Source: Gymnopus androsaceus JB14 (taxonomy: Eukaryota; Basidiomycota; Agaricomycetes; Agaricales; Omphalotaceae). From it: 12,178 nucleotides of DNA. The translations under genes were made by a program, and so were the position numbers. Below, one piece after another: positions 1-9,122 of the stretch. The stretch lies in contig ML770261.1 in the NCBI GenBank assembly GCA_009733575.1, positions 1 to 12,178 of the forward strand, written 5' to 3'. The stretch's first letter is position 1, and every line of letters begins with the position of its first letter. The notes under the pieces are model-generated. The model ran no database searches. It was not told where the DNA came from and saw only the letters and a program-made list of their open reading frames with translations.

Positions 1-1669
1 AGGGCGAGTGTGAGGGAGATTATGCTCGTTTCTGTTATGGTATGGTGAGTTGTTTAATTCGGTTTATCTGGGCATAAGGATGGGAGCTAACGACCATGTT
101 GCACTCTTGCTTGTAGATTGATTACAGATCCTCCATTATAGTCCATTCCATTTCACTCCACCTCTCATCGCAGCCCGGCCCAGCTCAGTCATAAACAAGA
201 AGCCAACCACCAATCAGTGTCACGAATCACGGATGCTGCTAGAAGTTGGAATCGATTCGTAGGCCCATTGCTCAGTCTATAAACTGCATCGATGGATGAA
301 TATACACGTCGTAGATGAGCAGAGAGAAGCAGGGTTTAGGTTGACTACGGATGCGGATGGACAGAGCAGTTGTACTGGACGCAATACAATGCAAGGCAAG
401 GCGAGCGGCGTATGGGTATGGGTTATGGGTACGGCTTCGGGTCTACACGTCCTTCCTTTGACAACTAGCACCAGCCAACCACTCCAAACCCCAGATTCGG
501 ACTCGTCCTCCCTCATGCCATCGATGCGTCCTCAAGTCTGAAGTCAGATGGACACGTCCGCCTCTCAGGTCTGTACTCAATTCAGCACTCTAGTCCGTCA
601 CTCGAACCCACCTTCCCCTACATCCCCCAACATCTTACACCGTTCAGTGGATTGGATTGACTCGTTCTTCCGCTTCCACTTTTGCTGGTACCCGGTCTAT
701 ATATATACCTCTTATGTCAAATCCACATACGTTAATTTCGCCTTCCGTCTTCGGTCTTTACGTTGCATCGCATCCCAAGATTTCCCGAGTCCAATGCTGA
801 CAATGATATAATAAGCTTTAACCATTGAATGGTTTTTCTGCTAGAGTGCAGCAAGCTACAGCAAGTGCAAGTACTGTGTCGATATAAAAGTATGGACTCC
901 AGAGTACGAGTAGCTAGATCCCGATAAGCATCAGAGCCGGGAAGTGGTTGGTCAGTATTGGGAGTGCACCGGGAGTGAGCAACACCGAGTGGATTAAATG
1001 ATTCAACTTCAGTGAGCGACGGGGATTCAGGAGTTTGAAAAAGACATCTGTCGGATTCAATTGCATTGAAGAAACTCATTGCCACAACCTGATGCGTGAA
1101 AGTAAAATTTCATAACATGCAGAGTATCTCAGCACTGCATCTCCTGGCTGAGAGTCGAACTCGGCCTTTGCATGATTACTCCGATGCGCGACATATATAT
1201 TACCAGAGAGTTGAAAACTACAACATGTATGTCGTCCTAGTGGAGTTCACTTCAAAATCTAGCCTCATCCCATCTTTCCACTCCCTGCCGCGACGATAAA
1301 TCCGTCGGGTTATACACGCTCTTCACTTTTCTAGCCGTTCATAATTTGGTCCGTAAAACGTTACCCGAAGTTCCAATCTATCCACTTCATCGGTATATGG
1401 ACTCACTATCTTCACCCGCGAGAGCAACCAAAGCAGCTTGTTGCATGCCAGTACTAAAAAAGTTGCTCTTGGTCGAGTACCTCGGATACAGGGGACGTGT
1501 CGTTCCAGGGAGTTGATGATGATTATCTTGAGACAGTAATTAAAGGGCAGTTAGTCAAGGAACGAATACGAAAAAGTACAAACACGCATACGTACATGGG
1601 TTTTGGCAGATCTCCAGGCAAGATTGAGAGCAGAACTTATGTTTGCGTTCTCCGATACTTGACCTCCGT
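1..1669. repeat. Repeat A1, diverged copy of 9757-11457
   Basis: Collinear with 9757-11457 from end to end. The two differ mainly by substitutions plus a few longer indels, as expected for an old natural duplication. Shared landmarks are a GTGAGT...CTAAC...TAG intron-like element at 45-116, the TA-rich run near 699-711, a TATAAAAG box at 883-890 and the minus-strand BBE oxidoreductase remnant at 1252-1669. Apart from that remnant I see no convincing gene in 1-1251: the short open frames are not kept between the two copies. The repeat ends at 1669, where it meets WD40 sequence; the other copy continues with different DNA (aaccataat...). In the other copy this DNA lies directly upstream of a minus-strand NWD gene, so A1 is probably the upstream flank of another NWD copy to the left of the window (inference). 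Confidence 0.85.
1252..1669 (-). pseudogene. BBE-like FAD-linked oxidoreductase, 3' remnant (copy 1)
   Basis: C-terminal part of a berberine-bridge-enzyme-like FAD oxidoreductase. Intact members oxidise small substrates using bound FAD and are often secreted. Read on the minus strand from 1669 leftwards, pieces in shifting frames match the family in the right order: GGQVSENANISSALNLAWRS with KTH following, then FSTGMQQAALVALAGEDS, then VTFYGPNYERLEK (the BBE C-terminal domain motif), then VKSVYNPTD, and finally GVERWDEARF with a stop at 1252-1254. The family expects NPAWR, but here it is NLAWR. Several frameshifts and in-frame stops show it is dead, and the short intron seen in the other copy has lost its AG acceptor. 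The 5' two-thirds, including the FAD-binding domain, are absent because the fragment is cut at 1669. The family call is strong; the substrate cannot be guessed. Confidence 0.8.
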
Positions 1670-3977
1670 ATGACCCAGACACAATTCTAGTTCCATCAGG
1701 TGAAAAGGCCACTGACCAAACTAACCTTCATTGACCTTCCAAAGGATCACCTATCTGAGCACCAGTTGTTGCATCCCAGACCTTATTGTGTGAATCATCT
1801 GACCCAGACAAATTCTAGATCCATCAGGTGATGAAAAGGCCACTGACAAAACTGAATCTTCATGAACCTTTCAAAGGATCACCTATCTGAGCACCAGTAG
1901 TGGCTCCCAGGTCTTATTGTGTGATCATATGACCCAGGACACAATTCTAGTTCCATCAGGTGAAAAGGCACTGCAACGAAATTCATGACTTTCAATGATT
2001 ATGTCAGTAATCCGAATTTTCGTGCTTGGACTTCTACCTCAACTCTTTTTACTTGCGGCATACATCAAGATCCAATGTTACCAAAAGGAATAATACTGAG
2101 AAGTAAAAACTGTGGAGTCCTTTGCCCTTACTTCTCCAGATGAAAATTGGATCAGTAATTCGAGGTTCATGCAATATCAATATTGTCCTCTGAAGCAGGA
2201 TAACTCCAATAATTCTCTCAAAAGTTCAATCACTGATTGCAGATTATTTTTACTATTGGTGCTCACCCTTTATGCATCAATTTATAGCTTCTCCACAGTT
2301 TGGCAATAGAATCAGTAAGCTTCATTGCTCAATCCAATATACTCTTGGCTTTCAAGAATCCTTCAGTCTCCTATAGCACTGTCTTGGAGTTCAGATTGCA
2401 GGAAATGATTAACTCCAAAACTGGCTACGAATACTGAAGTGTTCCCTATATTTCCTCAATGCTCTTATCAAAATTAATGCACTTCTTTATCTGGTATGAA
2501 TGATGAAGGAAGATTACAGATATTGAATCTTAGCTTCCTTCATTACTGTAAACATGCCAATGTCAACTTCAGATGCTCAGATGTAGGGATTACATAATAC
2601 CCTCAACTTGTTTGAAGGTGGTTATGAAATCCAGGGAAGGTGCATGTAAAAGTAATAAATACAGTTATTTTGATCTGAGATATAGCAAACTGCTTGCAGT
2701 CTGGAAAATCAGATCTGTTACAAGAATCCACTTCAATCTCTAGGAGCTCAAGCCTATAAGCATTGCCATGTCAAAGGCTTTCCTGCAGTAATGACTGCAA
2801 GATAATCATCCAATCTCTTTGGATCCTCCTCATAGAGCCCTTCTGCTGAAATTGCACCATTCATAATTCCAGCATAAAGTTTTGGTTTTCATATCTCAGG
2901 GTTATTTCCCCTGTGTCAAGTGAATGTCTTAATCTTGCCTTGCTGTCTTGGGATGGCTGCTAACACCCTTCACAATTCACAACAGTTATGCGCATAAATG
3001 AAAGAGTACTGACCAGTTTCTTAAGGGTCTGCAGCTGCTCTCTGAACGGAGATATATTTTTAGATTCAGCCTTCACATAGGTGTATATATCTTGCCTGGA
3101 CAAACTTTTTTCCACTTGATGCAAGATAAACACATCAACTCTGGGAATAGAACCCAGTGGGTTGGGGACTTGAATGCATCAGTTGTGGTAATTGCCTGTT
3201 CAGGCGACTAGTCAGGAAAACTTCAACCAGGCCATTCCGTGGTCCTGGAATGCAGATATGAGAAGGTTTTTGAGACCAGAGACACATTTTCACATTCATC
3301 TAAGCATCCCAGAATGATAGCGACTGTTGATATGGTGCTGTTTCTCCCCATTCATGACAGTCCTCCAGAGTGCAATCTGGAGGGAGTTTTAATTTGTTTT
3401 CCTGGATCCTTTACTGCAAGATCAGGATCTTTTTGCAAGGCATTTCTCAGTGAAGTAGCAAATATTTCTGAAGCTTTGCTAGCTGGTATGCCAATGTAGG
3501 TATCACCAAACAGTGATTCCTACACTCAAGGAATTTGGCGGAGCAGAAGAATGTCCCAGCAAGCAATCCTTTATGTTCTAGTCCATGCAAAGAGACATGG
3601 CAATGTGCTTTTGCCTGTTCCAGCCATTCCACACATCCAGTAGCCTAATGGCACATCTGACTGAGGGCTGATTTGCCATCTCTCAATGTCTGAGAGAATT
3701 TGTTCCCTTGTACCTGGACAGCATTCCTTGCGAGAATATTTTAAACCACTTGTACATGATCATAGAATGCCTGTGGTGAATTAGACAGCCTTCAATGATT
3801 TCTATCAATAGATTGAGATTTTAGTTGATCCTTTGACTGCATTCATGAACTTACCTCCAAAATTGTAGTTGATTTGACCATGATAAGAGATACTATTAAT
3901 ATTTGATCTCCTTGAACACTGTAAACTGTGAATCATGTATTGAAAAATCTGAGCATTCGAAAGAATTCCGAAGACAT
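1670..3977 (-). pseudogene. NACHT-WD40 (NWD) gene copy 1, truncated and frameshifted
   Basis: Degenerate copy of the intact NWD gene at 6390-9122. The start codon is at 3975-3977. The frame shifts within about 25 nt because a t is missing (attcgaaag versus attctgaaag in the intact copy). A one-base loss straight after the Walker A codons (caatgtgc versus caattgtgc) breaks the NACHT frame. Only short pieces read correctly, such as EHKGLLAGTFFC and NHCLVIPTLAYQLAK around 3447-3632. WD40 repeats 1, 2 and part of 3 survive in 1670-1995; repeat 4, the last intron and the conserved C-terminal tail are missing. On the minus strand the third WD40 repeat runs at 1669 into the BBE remnant in the same frame. 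As written it cannot make a working receptor. Because nearly all lesions are single-base indels, the real locus could be less damaged than it looks. Confidence 0.88.
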
Positions 3978-4614
3978 GATGGTGGTTGATGTTCAAGTGA
4001 TGAATGTAACGTTGTTCACACTTAGGTTACCCTTCCCAACGAACTACTTGAGGGCAGGCTTTGAGGGTAATTAGAGCTTGGACTCCACACCTATCGTTGA
4101 CTATGTACCATTAAATTCAGCTGCTTCATATTCAGTTAATGCAGTTGGTTCTTCTATTCGCTGGTCTTCTAGTCTCGGTTGTATCTACAAGCCTTCAGTG
4201 TCAATATGGGTACATCTTAAAGAAAATAGACACCGAATACATTTTTTAAGTATATCCATGTAAGGATGTAGTTATCCAGTTGGCTTGAACGATTCTCAAC
4301 TCAGACTCATAGAGGATGGGATACCGACAAAAGCAGACCCAGCTCCTGCAAGTCCGCGGTGCGCTCGTCCCGGACCGGACGAGAGACTCAATTCGTCTCT
4401 TCGTTGCTTCTTACCACGACGTCCAAATCATGCACTCACTGACTCAAATCACGCTCGCAATTACGATCCGTAATCATCCGTCCAAATCAGCTCATTCTCT
4501 CTCTTTCCACATCCATCGTATCGGCGACCATACAATTCCCGTGAATAAAATAGTCGGTATGATTCACGAAAAGGAATTGAAAGGAGGGGTTATCATGTAA
4601 CGTAGGAGGCGATA
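3978..4614. repeat. Upstream region of NWD copy 1
   Basis: Matches 9123-9756 throughout and forms the 5' flank of the broken NWD gene. It holds short open frames on the plus strand (for example 4316-4600). The corresponding frame in the other copy ends about 32 codons earlier, at a stop near 9613, so I do not call it a gene. A small inverted repeat, agagac...gtctct, lies near 4382-4401 and is present in both copies. Nothing else is recognisable. Confidence 0.75.
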
Positions 4615-4844
4615 CAGGGCGAGTGCGAAGGAGATTATGCTCTTTTCTGTTATGATATGGTGATTTTTTTAATTCGGTTTATCTGGGATAAGGATGGGAA
4701 CTAACGACCATGTTGCACTGTTGCTTGTAGATTGATTACAGATCCTCCATTATAGTCCACTCCATTTCCGCTCCACCTCGCATCGCAGCCGGCCAGCTCA
4801 GTCATAAACAAGAAGCCACCACCAACCAGTGTCACAAATCACGG

Positions 4845-5704
4845 ATGCTGGCTGGCCGCTCCCCTCGACAGCCTGGACGCATGCGTAAACAACACTGCAC
4901 ACCCCACTGGCCGACATGCAACATCCAGGTGGCATACGACTCCATCCCAGACTCAGGCTGGGCAGTAGGTCCTGCATCGGACCCGCAGACTTTGCATTGG
5001 TTGTTCGCAACGCCGCAGTGGTTTAGACATGTGATGAAGGAGATTCATACGAGGTGGCCGACGAATAAGATTGTGAGTTTTACTACATGTTTTGAGTTTG
5101 TTTATTGACCTCCTTTCGGTTGTCTAGAGATGCTTTCAGAGTTTGGCTTCACACAGCCCTTTGAAGGAAGCAGAGTCCCGAATGAGATTTACATCCCTAC
5201 AGACGACCCTGATCAAACTAGTACGTTGTTTAATTTCTTTCCTTTCTTTTCCTTCGAAATAATCAAACCTTTTCGCACCTTTTGCACAGACTACTTTATG
5301 AGCTATCTCAGCAAGCTCTTACTCTCGATAAACGAAGATGGGATTCCGTTGGCTGGTGCTTTCGCTTGGGTTGTGTTTCGAGTGTTAGGCCCAGTTTCCT
5401 TACAATTACTTATTGTATGGTAGCAATGGTCGACAATTCCGAGTGGACCAGCGGAGAGAGTGCTAGGTATGTACTACGTCGTGATCGGTTTGCCTACTCC
5501 GCCGAGGTCGCTTACAAATATCGAATGCTTAGGTTCGGAGTTCGAAATGTCAATTACTCAACGCCTATGCTTGATAGGACATTCAAGAGGTCTGCGTTAG
5601 CATTGTGTGAGTTCCCTTTGAAGTTCCGAATTTCTGTGGTTTTATTTACTTACGAACATGGTCAATGCTTCACAGCCGAGTTCTTTCAAGCACATTTACG
5701 CTGA
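4845..5704 (+). pseudogene. GH1 beta-glucosidase, C-terminal fragment
   Basis: C-terminal third of a glycoside hydrolase family 1 enzyme (retaining beta-glucosidase). I place six exons: up to 5072, 5130-5220, 5290-5369, 5424-5466, 5533-5606 and 5676-5704, with introns of about 54-69 nt. Recognisable pieces in order: GWAVGPASDPQTLHWLF with FRHVMKEIHTRWPT shortly after; MLSEFGF with the nucleophile Glu; DQTNYFMSYLSKLLLSINED then GIPLAGAFAW; MVDNSEWTSG, the glucose-binding loop; RFGVRNVNYSTPMLDRTFKR then SALALSEFFQAHLR and a TGA stop. The N-terminal half with the acid/base NEP motif is missing; intact enzymes are roughly 450-600 aa. The break is at 4850, where duplicated repeat-A DNA begins, and the ATG at 4845 belongs to that foreign DNA. 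The third intron (5370-5423, gttgtg...tag) works only if one G was lost at TGGG/GT, a possible frameshift. Family call very sure; activity excluded. Confidence 0.9.
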
Positions 5705-6389
5705 AGGCTGAAAAGGTGATATAGTTGGATAAGTTGAAGATATGTAGTTATATACATATATAGGCTGTATCTAACTTTGTCCTGGTAATACTCAATGCCA
5801 TTTACTGGTAGTGTGATGGCTATACATCTTTGCGGGTGTTTGCGTGCAAGATTTTGGTCCAACTCACTGCAGGGAATATTGCTGGCCTTGACGTCCCTCC
5901 TTATAAGTCATTGTTAGAATTTTCATTTATTCTTGCAGCTTGAAGCACAGATAGGGTAGCCCAATAACTGAGGGTTTTTTTGTGGCAATACAGTTAGTAA
6001 ATAGAGATTTCATATATTTTCAAGTGAGTATGTAGGTGGAGAAGATGAAGAAGTAAAAATGATAGAAAAAAGCAGTCATTTCATTTGCAAAGAAACAGCA
6101 AGACAAACAAGAAATACTGTAGCATTTTGAGCACTTTGTAAGTCACAGGTCACAGGGTATCCAAATTCTACAAACTGTCACACCATGTTGCAGGTCACAC
6201 GGGGGGTCTACAAAATTTTGAGCAACTTCAATCCAAAAATTGCGGCCTGCGGCGCCAAATTTCTTATTTTGTCCCCTAAAATTTTGAGTGTCACAGGTTA
6301 CGCTCTATGCCTACGAAAAAAAATATTCATACAATTGGTCACAGTCACAGGCCCTTACGAAGTGCTTGAAATGGGACAGTAGTTGGACT
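5705..6389. other. Intergenic region between convergent GH1 remnant and NWD gene
   Basis: AT-rich DNA between the GH1 stop (5704) and the NWD stop (6390), so it holds the 3' flanks of two convergent genes. It is not part of either duplication. 5705-6120 shows only a TA-rich stretch near 5740-5765 and no coding signal. 6121-6360 holds a cluster of short repeats, listed separately. Confidence 0.7.
6142..6350. repeat. GTCACA motif cluster
   Basis: GTCACA occurs seven times in about 210 nt, at 6142, 6149, 6177, 6194, 6290, 6338 and 6344. Five are GTCACAG, and pairs at each end sit nearly back to back. The 11-mer aaaattttgag occurs twice inside (about 6212 and 6278), and attttgagcac lies just left at about 6123. 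The copies are direct, not inverted, so this does not look like a TIR element. It lies 40-250 nt beyond the NWD stop and may be in its 3' UTR, where it would read TGTGAC. Function unknown. Confidence 0.6.
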
Positions 6390-9122
6390 TCAGTCCTCAA
6401 TACAATGGAACCATTCTTCCCCATATACACAATCTTCAAAGGATATCTTGTTGTATCCTGTTCGAGATATAATGCATGTATTTTGTGGTCTCCATAACAG
6501 TTTACGGAACTGGGGAGGAATCCAGATTATACCATGAGGAAGGCGGGGAAAGATAATCCAGCCATCACTGGATAGATGCCAGTGGTTGTGTGCTACATGT
6601 CTAGGTAAATACAAACAATGCACAGAACAGATTGAAGCACTACCTTGGACAGATTCATGGTGGTTTATGAGTCTGATTGTCTTGTCATCTGACCCAGATA
6701 CAATTCTATTTCCATCGGGTGAAAAGGCCACTGACAAAACTGAATCTTCATGACCTTTCAAAGGATCACCTATCTGAGCACCAGTAGTGGCATCCCAGAT
6801 CCTTATTGCGTGATCATATGACCCAGACACAATTCTAGTTCCATCAGGTGAAAAGGCCACTGACCAAACTAAACCTTCATGACCTTCCAAAGGATCACCT
6901 ATCTGAGCACCAGTTGTTGCATCCCAGATCCTTATTGTGTGATCATCTGACCCAGACACAATTCTAGATCCATCAGGTGAAAAGGCCACTGACAAAACTG
7001 AATCTTCATGACCTTTCAAAGGATCACCTATCTGAGCACCAGTAGTGGCATCCCAGGTCCTTATTGTGTGATCATATGACCCAGACACAATTCTAGTTCC
7101 ATCAGGTGAAAAGGCCACTGACAAAACTGAATCTTCATGACCTTTCAATATTATGTCAGTAATTCGATTTTGTGCTTGGACTTCTATCCTCAAACTCCTT
7201 TTTACCTTGGGCATACATTCCAAATCATTTTTCCAAAAAGGAATAATACTGAGGTAAAAATGTGGAGTCCTGCCCCTTACTTCTCCAGATGAAAATTGGA
7301 TCAGTAAATTCCGGAGGTATTGCAACATCAATATTGTCTCTGAAGTAGGATAACTATCCAATAATTTCTATCAAAAGTTCAATCACTGATTTGCAGTTAT
7401 TTTACTATGTGGTGCTCACCTTATGCATCCAATTTATAGCTTCTCCACAGTTTGGCAATAGATCCAGTAAGCTCATTGCCTCAATCCAATATACTCCCTT
7501 GGCTTTCAAGAACTCCTTCAGTCTCCTTATAGCACTTTCTTGGAGTTCAGATTGCAGGAAATGATAACTCCAAAACTGGCACGAATACTGAAGTGTTTCC
7601 CCTATATTTTCCTCAATGCTCTTATCAAAATTAATGACTTCTTTATCTGGTATGAATGATGAAGGAAGATTACAGATATTGAATCTTAGCTTCTTCATTA
7701 CTGTGAAACATGCCAATGTCAATTTCAGATGCTCAGATGTAGGGATGTACATAATACCCTCAACTTGTTTGAAGGTGGTTATGAAATCAGGGAAGGATGC
7801 ATGAAAAGTAAAAATACAGTTATTTTGATCTGAGATATAGCAAACTGCTTGCAGTCTGGAAATCAGATCTGTTACAAGATCCACTTCAATCTCTAGGAGC
7901 TCAGCTATAGCATTGCATGTCAAAGGCTTTCCTGCAGTAATGACTGCAAAGATAATCATCCAATCTTCTTTGATCTCCTCATAGAGCCCTTCTGCTGAAA
8001 TTGCACCATTCATAATTCCAGCATAAAGTTGTTTCATATCCTCAGGGTTATTTCCCTGTTCAAGTGAATGTCTTAATCTTGCTTGCTGTCTTGGATGGCT
8101 GCTAACACCCTTCACAAATTTCACAACAGTTGATGCATAAATGAAGAGAGTACCTGACAGTTTCTTAAGGGTCTGCAGCTGCTCCTCTGAAGGAGATATA
8201 TTTTTTAGTTCAGCCTTCACATAGGTGTATATATCTTGCTGGACAAAACTTTTTTCCACTTGATGCAAGATAAACACATCAACTCTGGGAATAGACCCAG
8301 TGGTTGGGGGACTTGAATGCATCAGTTGTGTAATTGCCTGTTCAGGGCGACTAGTCAGGAAAAACTTCAAACCAGGCACTTCTTGGTCCTGGATTGCAGA
8401 TATGAGAGGTTTGAGAACCAGAGAAACATTTTCACATTCATCTAAAGCATCCAGAATGAGGACTGTTAGATATGGTGCTGTTTCTCCATTCATGACAGTC
8501 CTCCAGGGTGCAATCTGGAGAGTTTTAATTTGTTTTCCTGGATCCTTTACTGCAAGATCAGGATCTTTTTGCAAGGCATTTCTCAGTGAAGTAGCAAATA
8601 TTTCTGAATGCTTTGCTAGCTGGTATGCCAATGTAGGTATCACCAAACAGTGATTCCTACACTCAGGAATTTGGCGGGAGCAGAAGAATGTCCCAGCAAG
8701 CAATCCTTTATGTTCTAGTCTCATGCAAAGAGACATGGCAATTGTGCTTTTGCCTGTTCCAGCCATTCCACACATCCAGTAGCCTAATGGCACATCTGAC
8801 TGAGGGCTGATTGCCCATCTCTCAATGTCTGAGAGAATTTGTTCCCTTGTACCTGGACAGCATTCCTTGCGAGAATATTTTACACCACTTTCAGCATGAT
8901 CATAGAATGCCTGTGGTGAATAGGACAGCCTTCCAATGATTTCCTATCAATAGATGAGATTTTAGCTGATCCATTGACTGCATTTCATAAACTTACTTCC
9001 AAAATTGTAGTTGATTGACCATGATAAGAGATATTATTAATATGTTGATCTCCTTGAGCACTGTAAAACTTTGAATCATGTATTGAAAAATCTTGAGCAT
9101 TCTGAAAGAATTCCGAAGACAT
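6390..9122 (-). CDS. NACHT-WD40 (NWD) NLR-like STAND protein, 858 aa
   Basis: Fungal NLR-like receptor. NWD/HET-E-type proteins are cytoplasmic NTPase switches whose WD40 repeats sense ligands; their known roles are allorecognition and immunity-like cell death. I place four exons: 9122-8997, 8943-7420, 7367-6644 and 6592-6390, with introns of 53, 52 and 51 nt. All have GT/AG ends and join in frame. The start is MSSEFFQNAQDFSIHD in exon 1. Residues 1-42 form a Gly/Asn/Gln-rich motif; 43-92 a linker with CCPGTREQILSDIERW. Walker A is GMAGTGKST (101-109), Walker B LILDALDE (204-211), sensor TSRPE (239-243). A winged-helix-like region spans about 370-412. Four 43-aa WD40 units occupy 624-785. The tail (792-858) has WHLSSDGWIIFP and LLWRPQNT. 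The last intron is a multiple of three with no stop, so retention adds 17 residues. Four WD40 units are too few to close a seven-bladed propeller alone. Confidence 0.92.
6663..7148 (-). repeat. Four tandem 129-bp WD40 repeats
   Basis: Units at 7148-7020, 7019-6891, 6890-6762 and 6761-6663 (the last incomplete), in phase with the codons. The core GHE..V.SVAFSPDG.RIVSGS with D..IR.WDATTGAQIGDP is almost invariant at DNA and protein level. Differences are mostly single-base, amino-acid-changing and fall at a few sites: EDSVL or EGLVW; T, S, T, N after DG; Y, D, Y, D before the Asp; HT, HT, HA, KT; and T, I, I, L before WD. In HET-D/HET-E type genes such homogenised repeats with a few variable surface positions are known to evolve by concerted exchange and selection. 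Copy 1 keeps remnants of units 1-3 at 1670-1995. Confidence 0.93.

Larger units (their letters stand above)
1670..4850. repeat. 3181-nt segmental duplication of 6818-9998
   Basis: Collinear copy of 6818-9998, and exactly as long (3181 nt), despite dozens of differences. It contains a truncated NWD gene (1670-3977), its upstream region (3978-4614) and the first ~235 nt of repeat A (4615-4850). The left junction is ...cctccgt|atgaccc... with one ambiguous base (t1669). The right junction is ...ggatgctg|gctggcc..., entering GH1 coding sequence. Differences from 6818-9998 are mainly single-base insertions and deletions, unlike A1 versus A3. Either the copy is recent and indel-prone, or it is uncorrected long-read sequence (see findings). 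Confidence 0.92.

Noticed and set aside
732..1085. 117-aa minus-strand open frame in A1
   Set aside because: The A3 counterpart is split by indels into unrelated frames, the peptide resembles no family I know, and it overlaps a plus-strand TATA-like box.
4316..4600. 94-aa plus-strand open frame upstream of NWD copy 1
   Set aside because: The same frame in the other copy ends early at a stop near 9613, and it lies in the indel-rich block; probably chance.
6185..6497. Overlapping plus-strand open frames near the NWD stop
   Set aside because: Low-complexity, no family resemblance, and they overlap the end of the minus-strand NWD gene and the GTCACA cluster.
6663..7148. CRISPR-like or satellite array
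   Set aside because: The 129-bp periodicity is in phase with codons and encodes canonical WD40 units; there are no spacers.
8300..8653. 117-aa plus-strand open frame inside the NWD gene
   Set aside because: Antisense shadow of the NACHT coding exon; the minus strand there encodes Walker B and the TSRPE motif.
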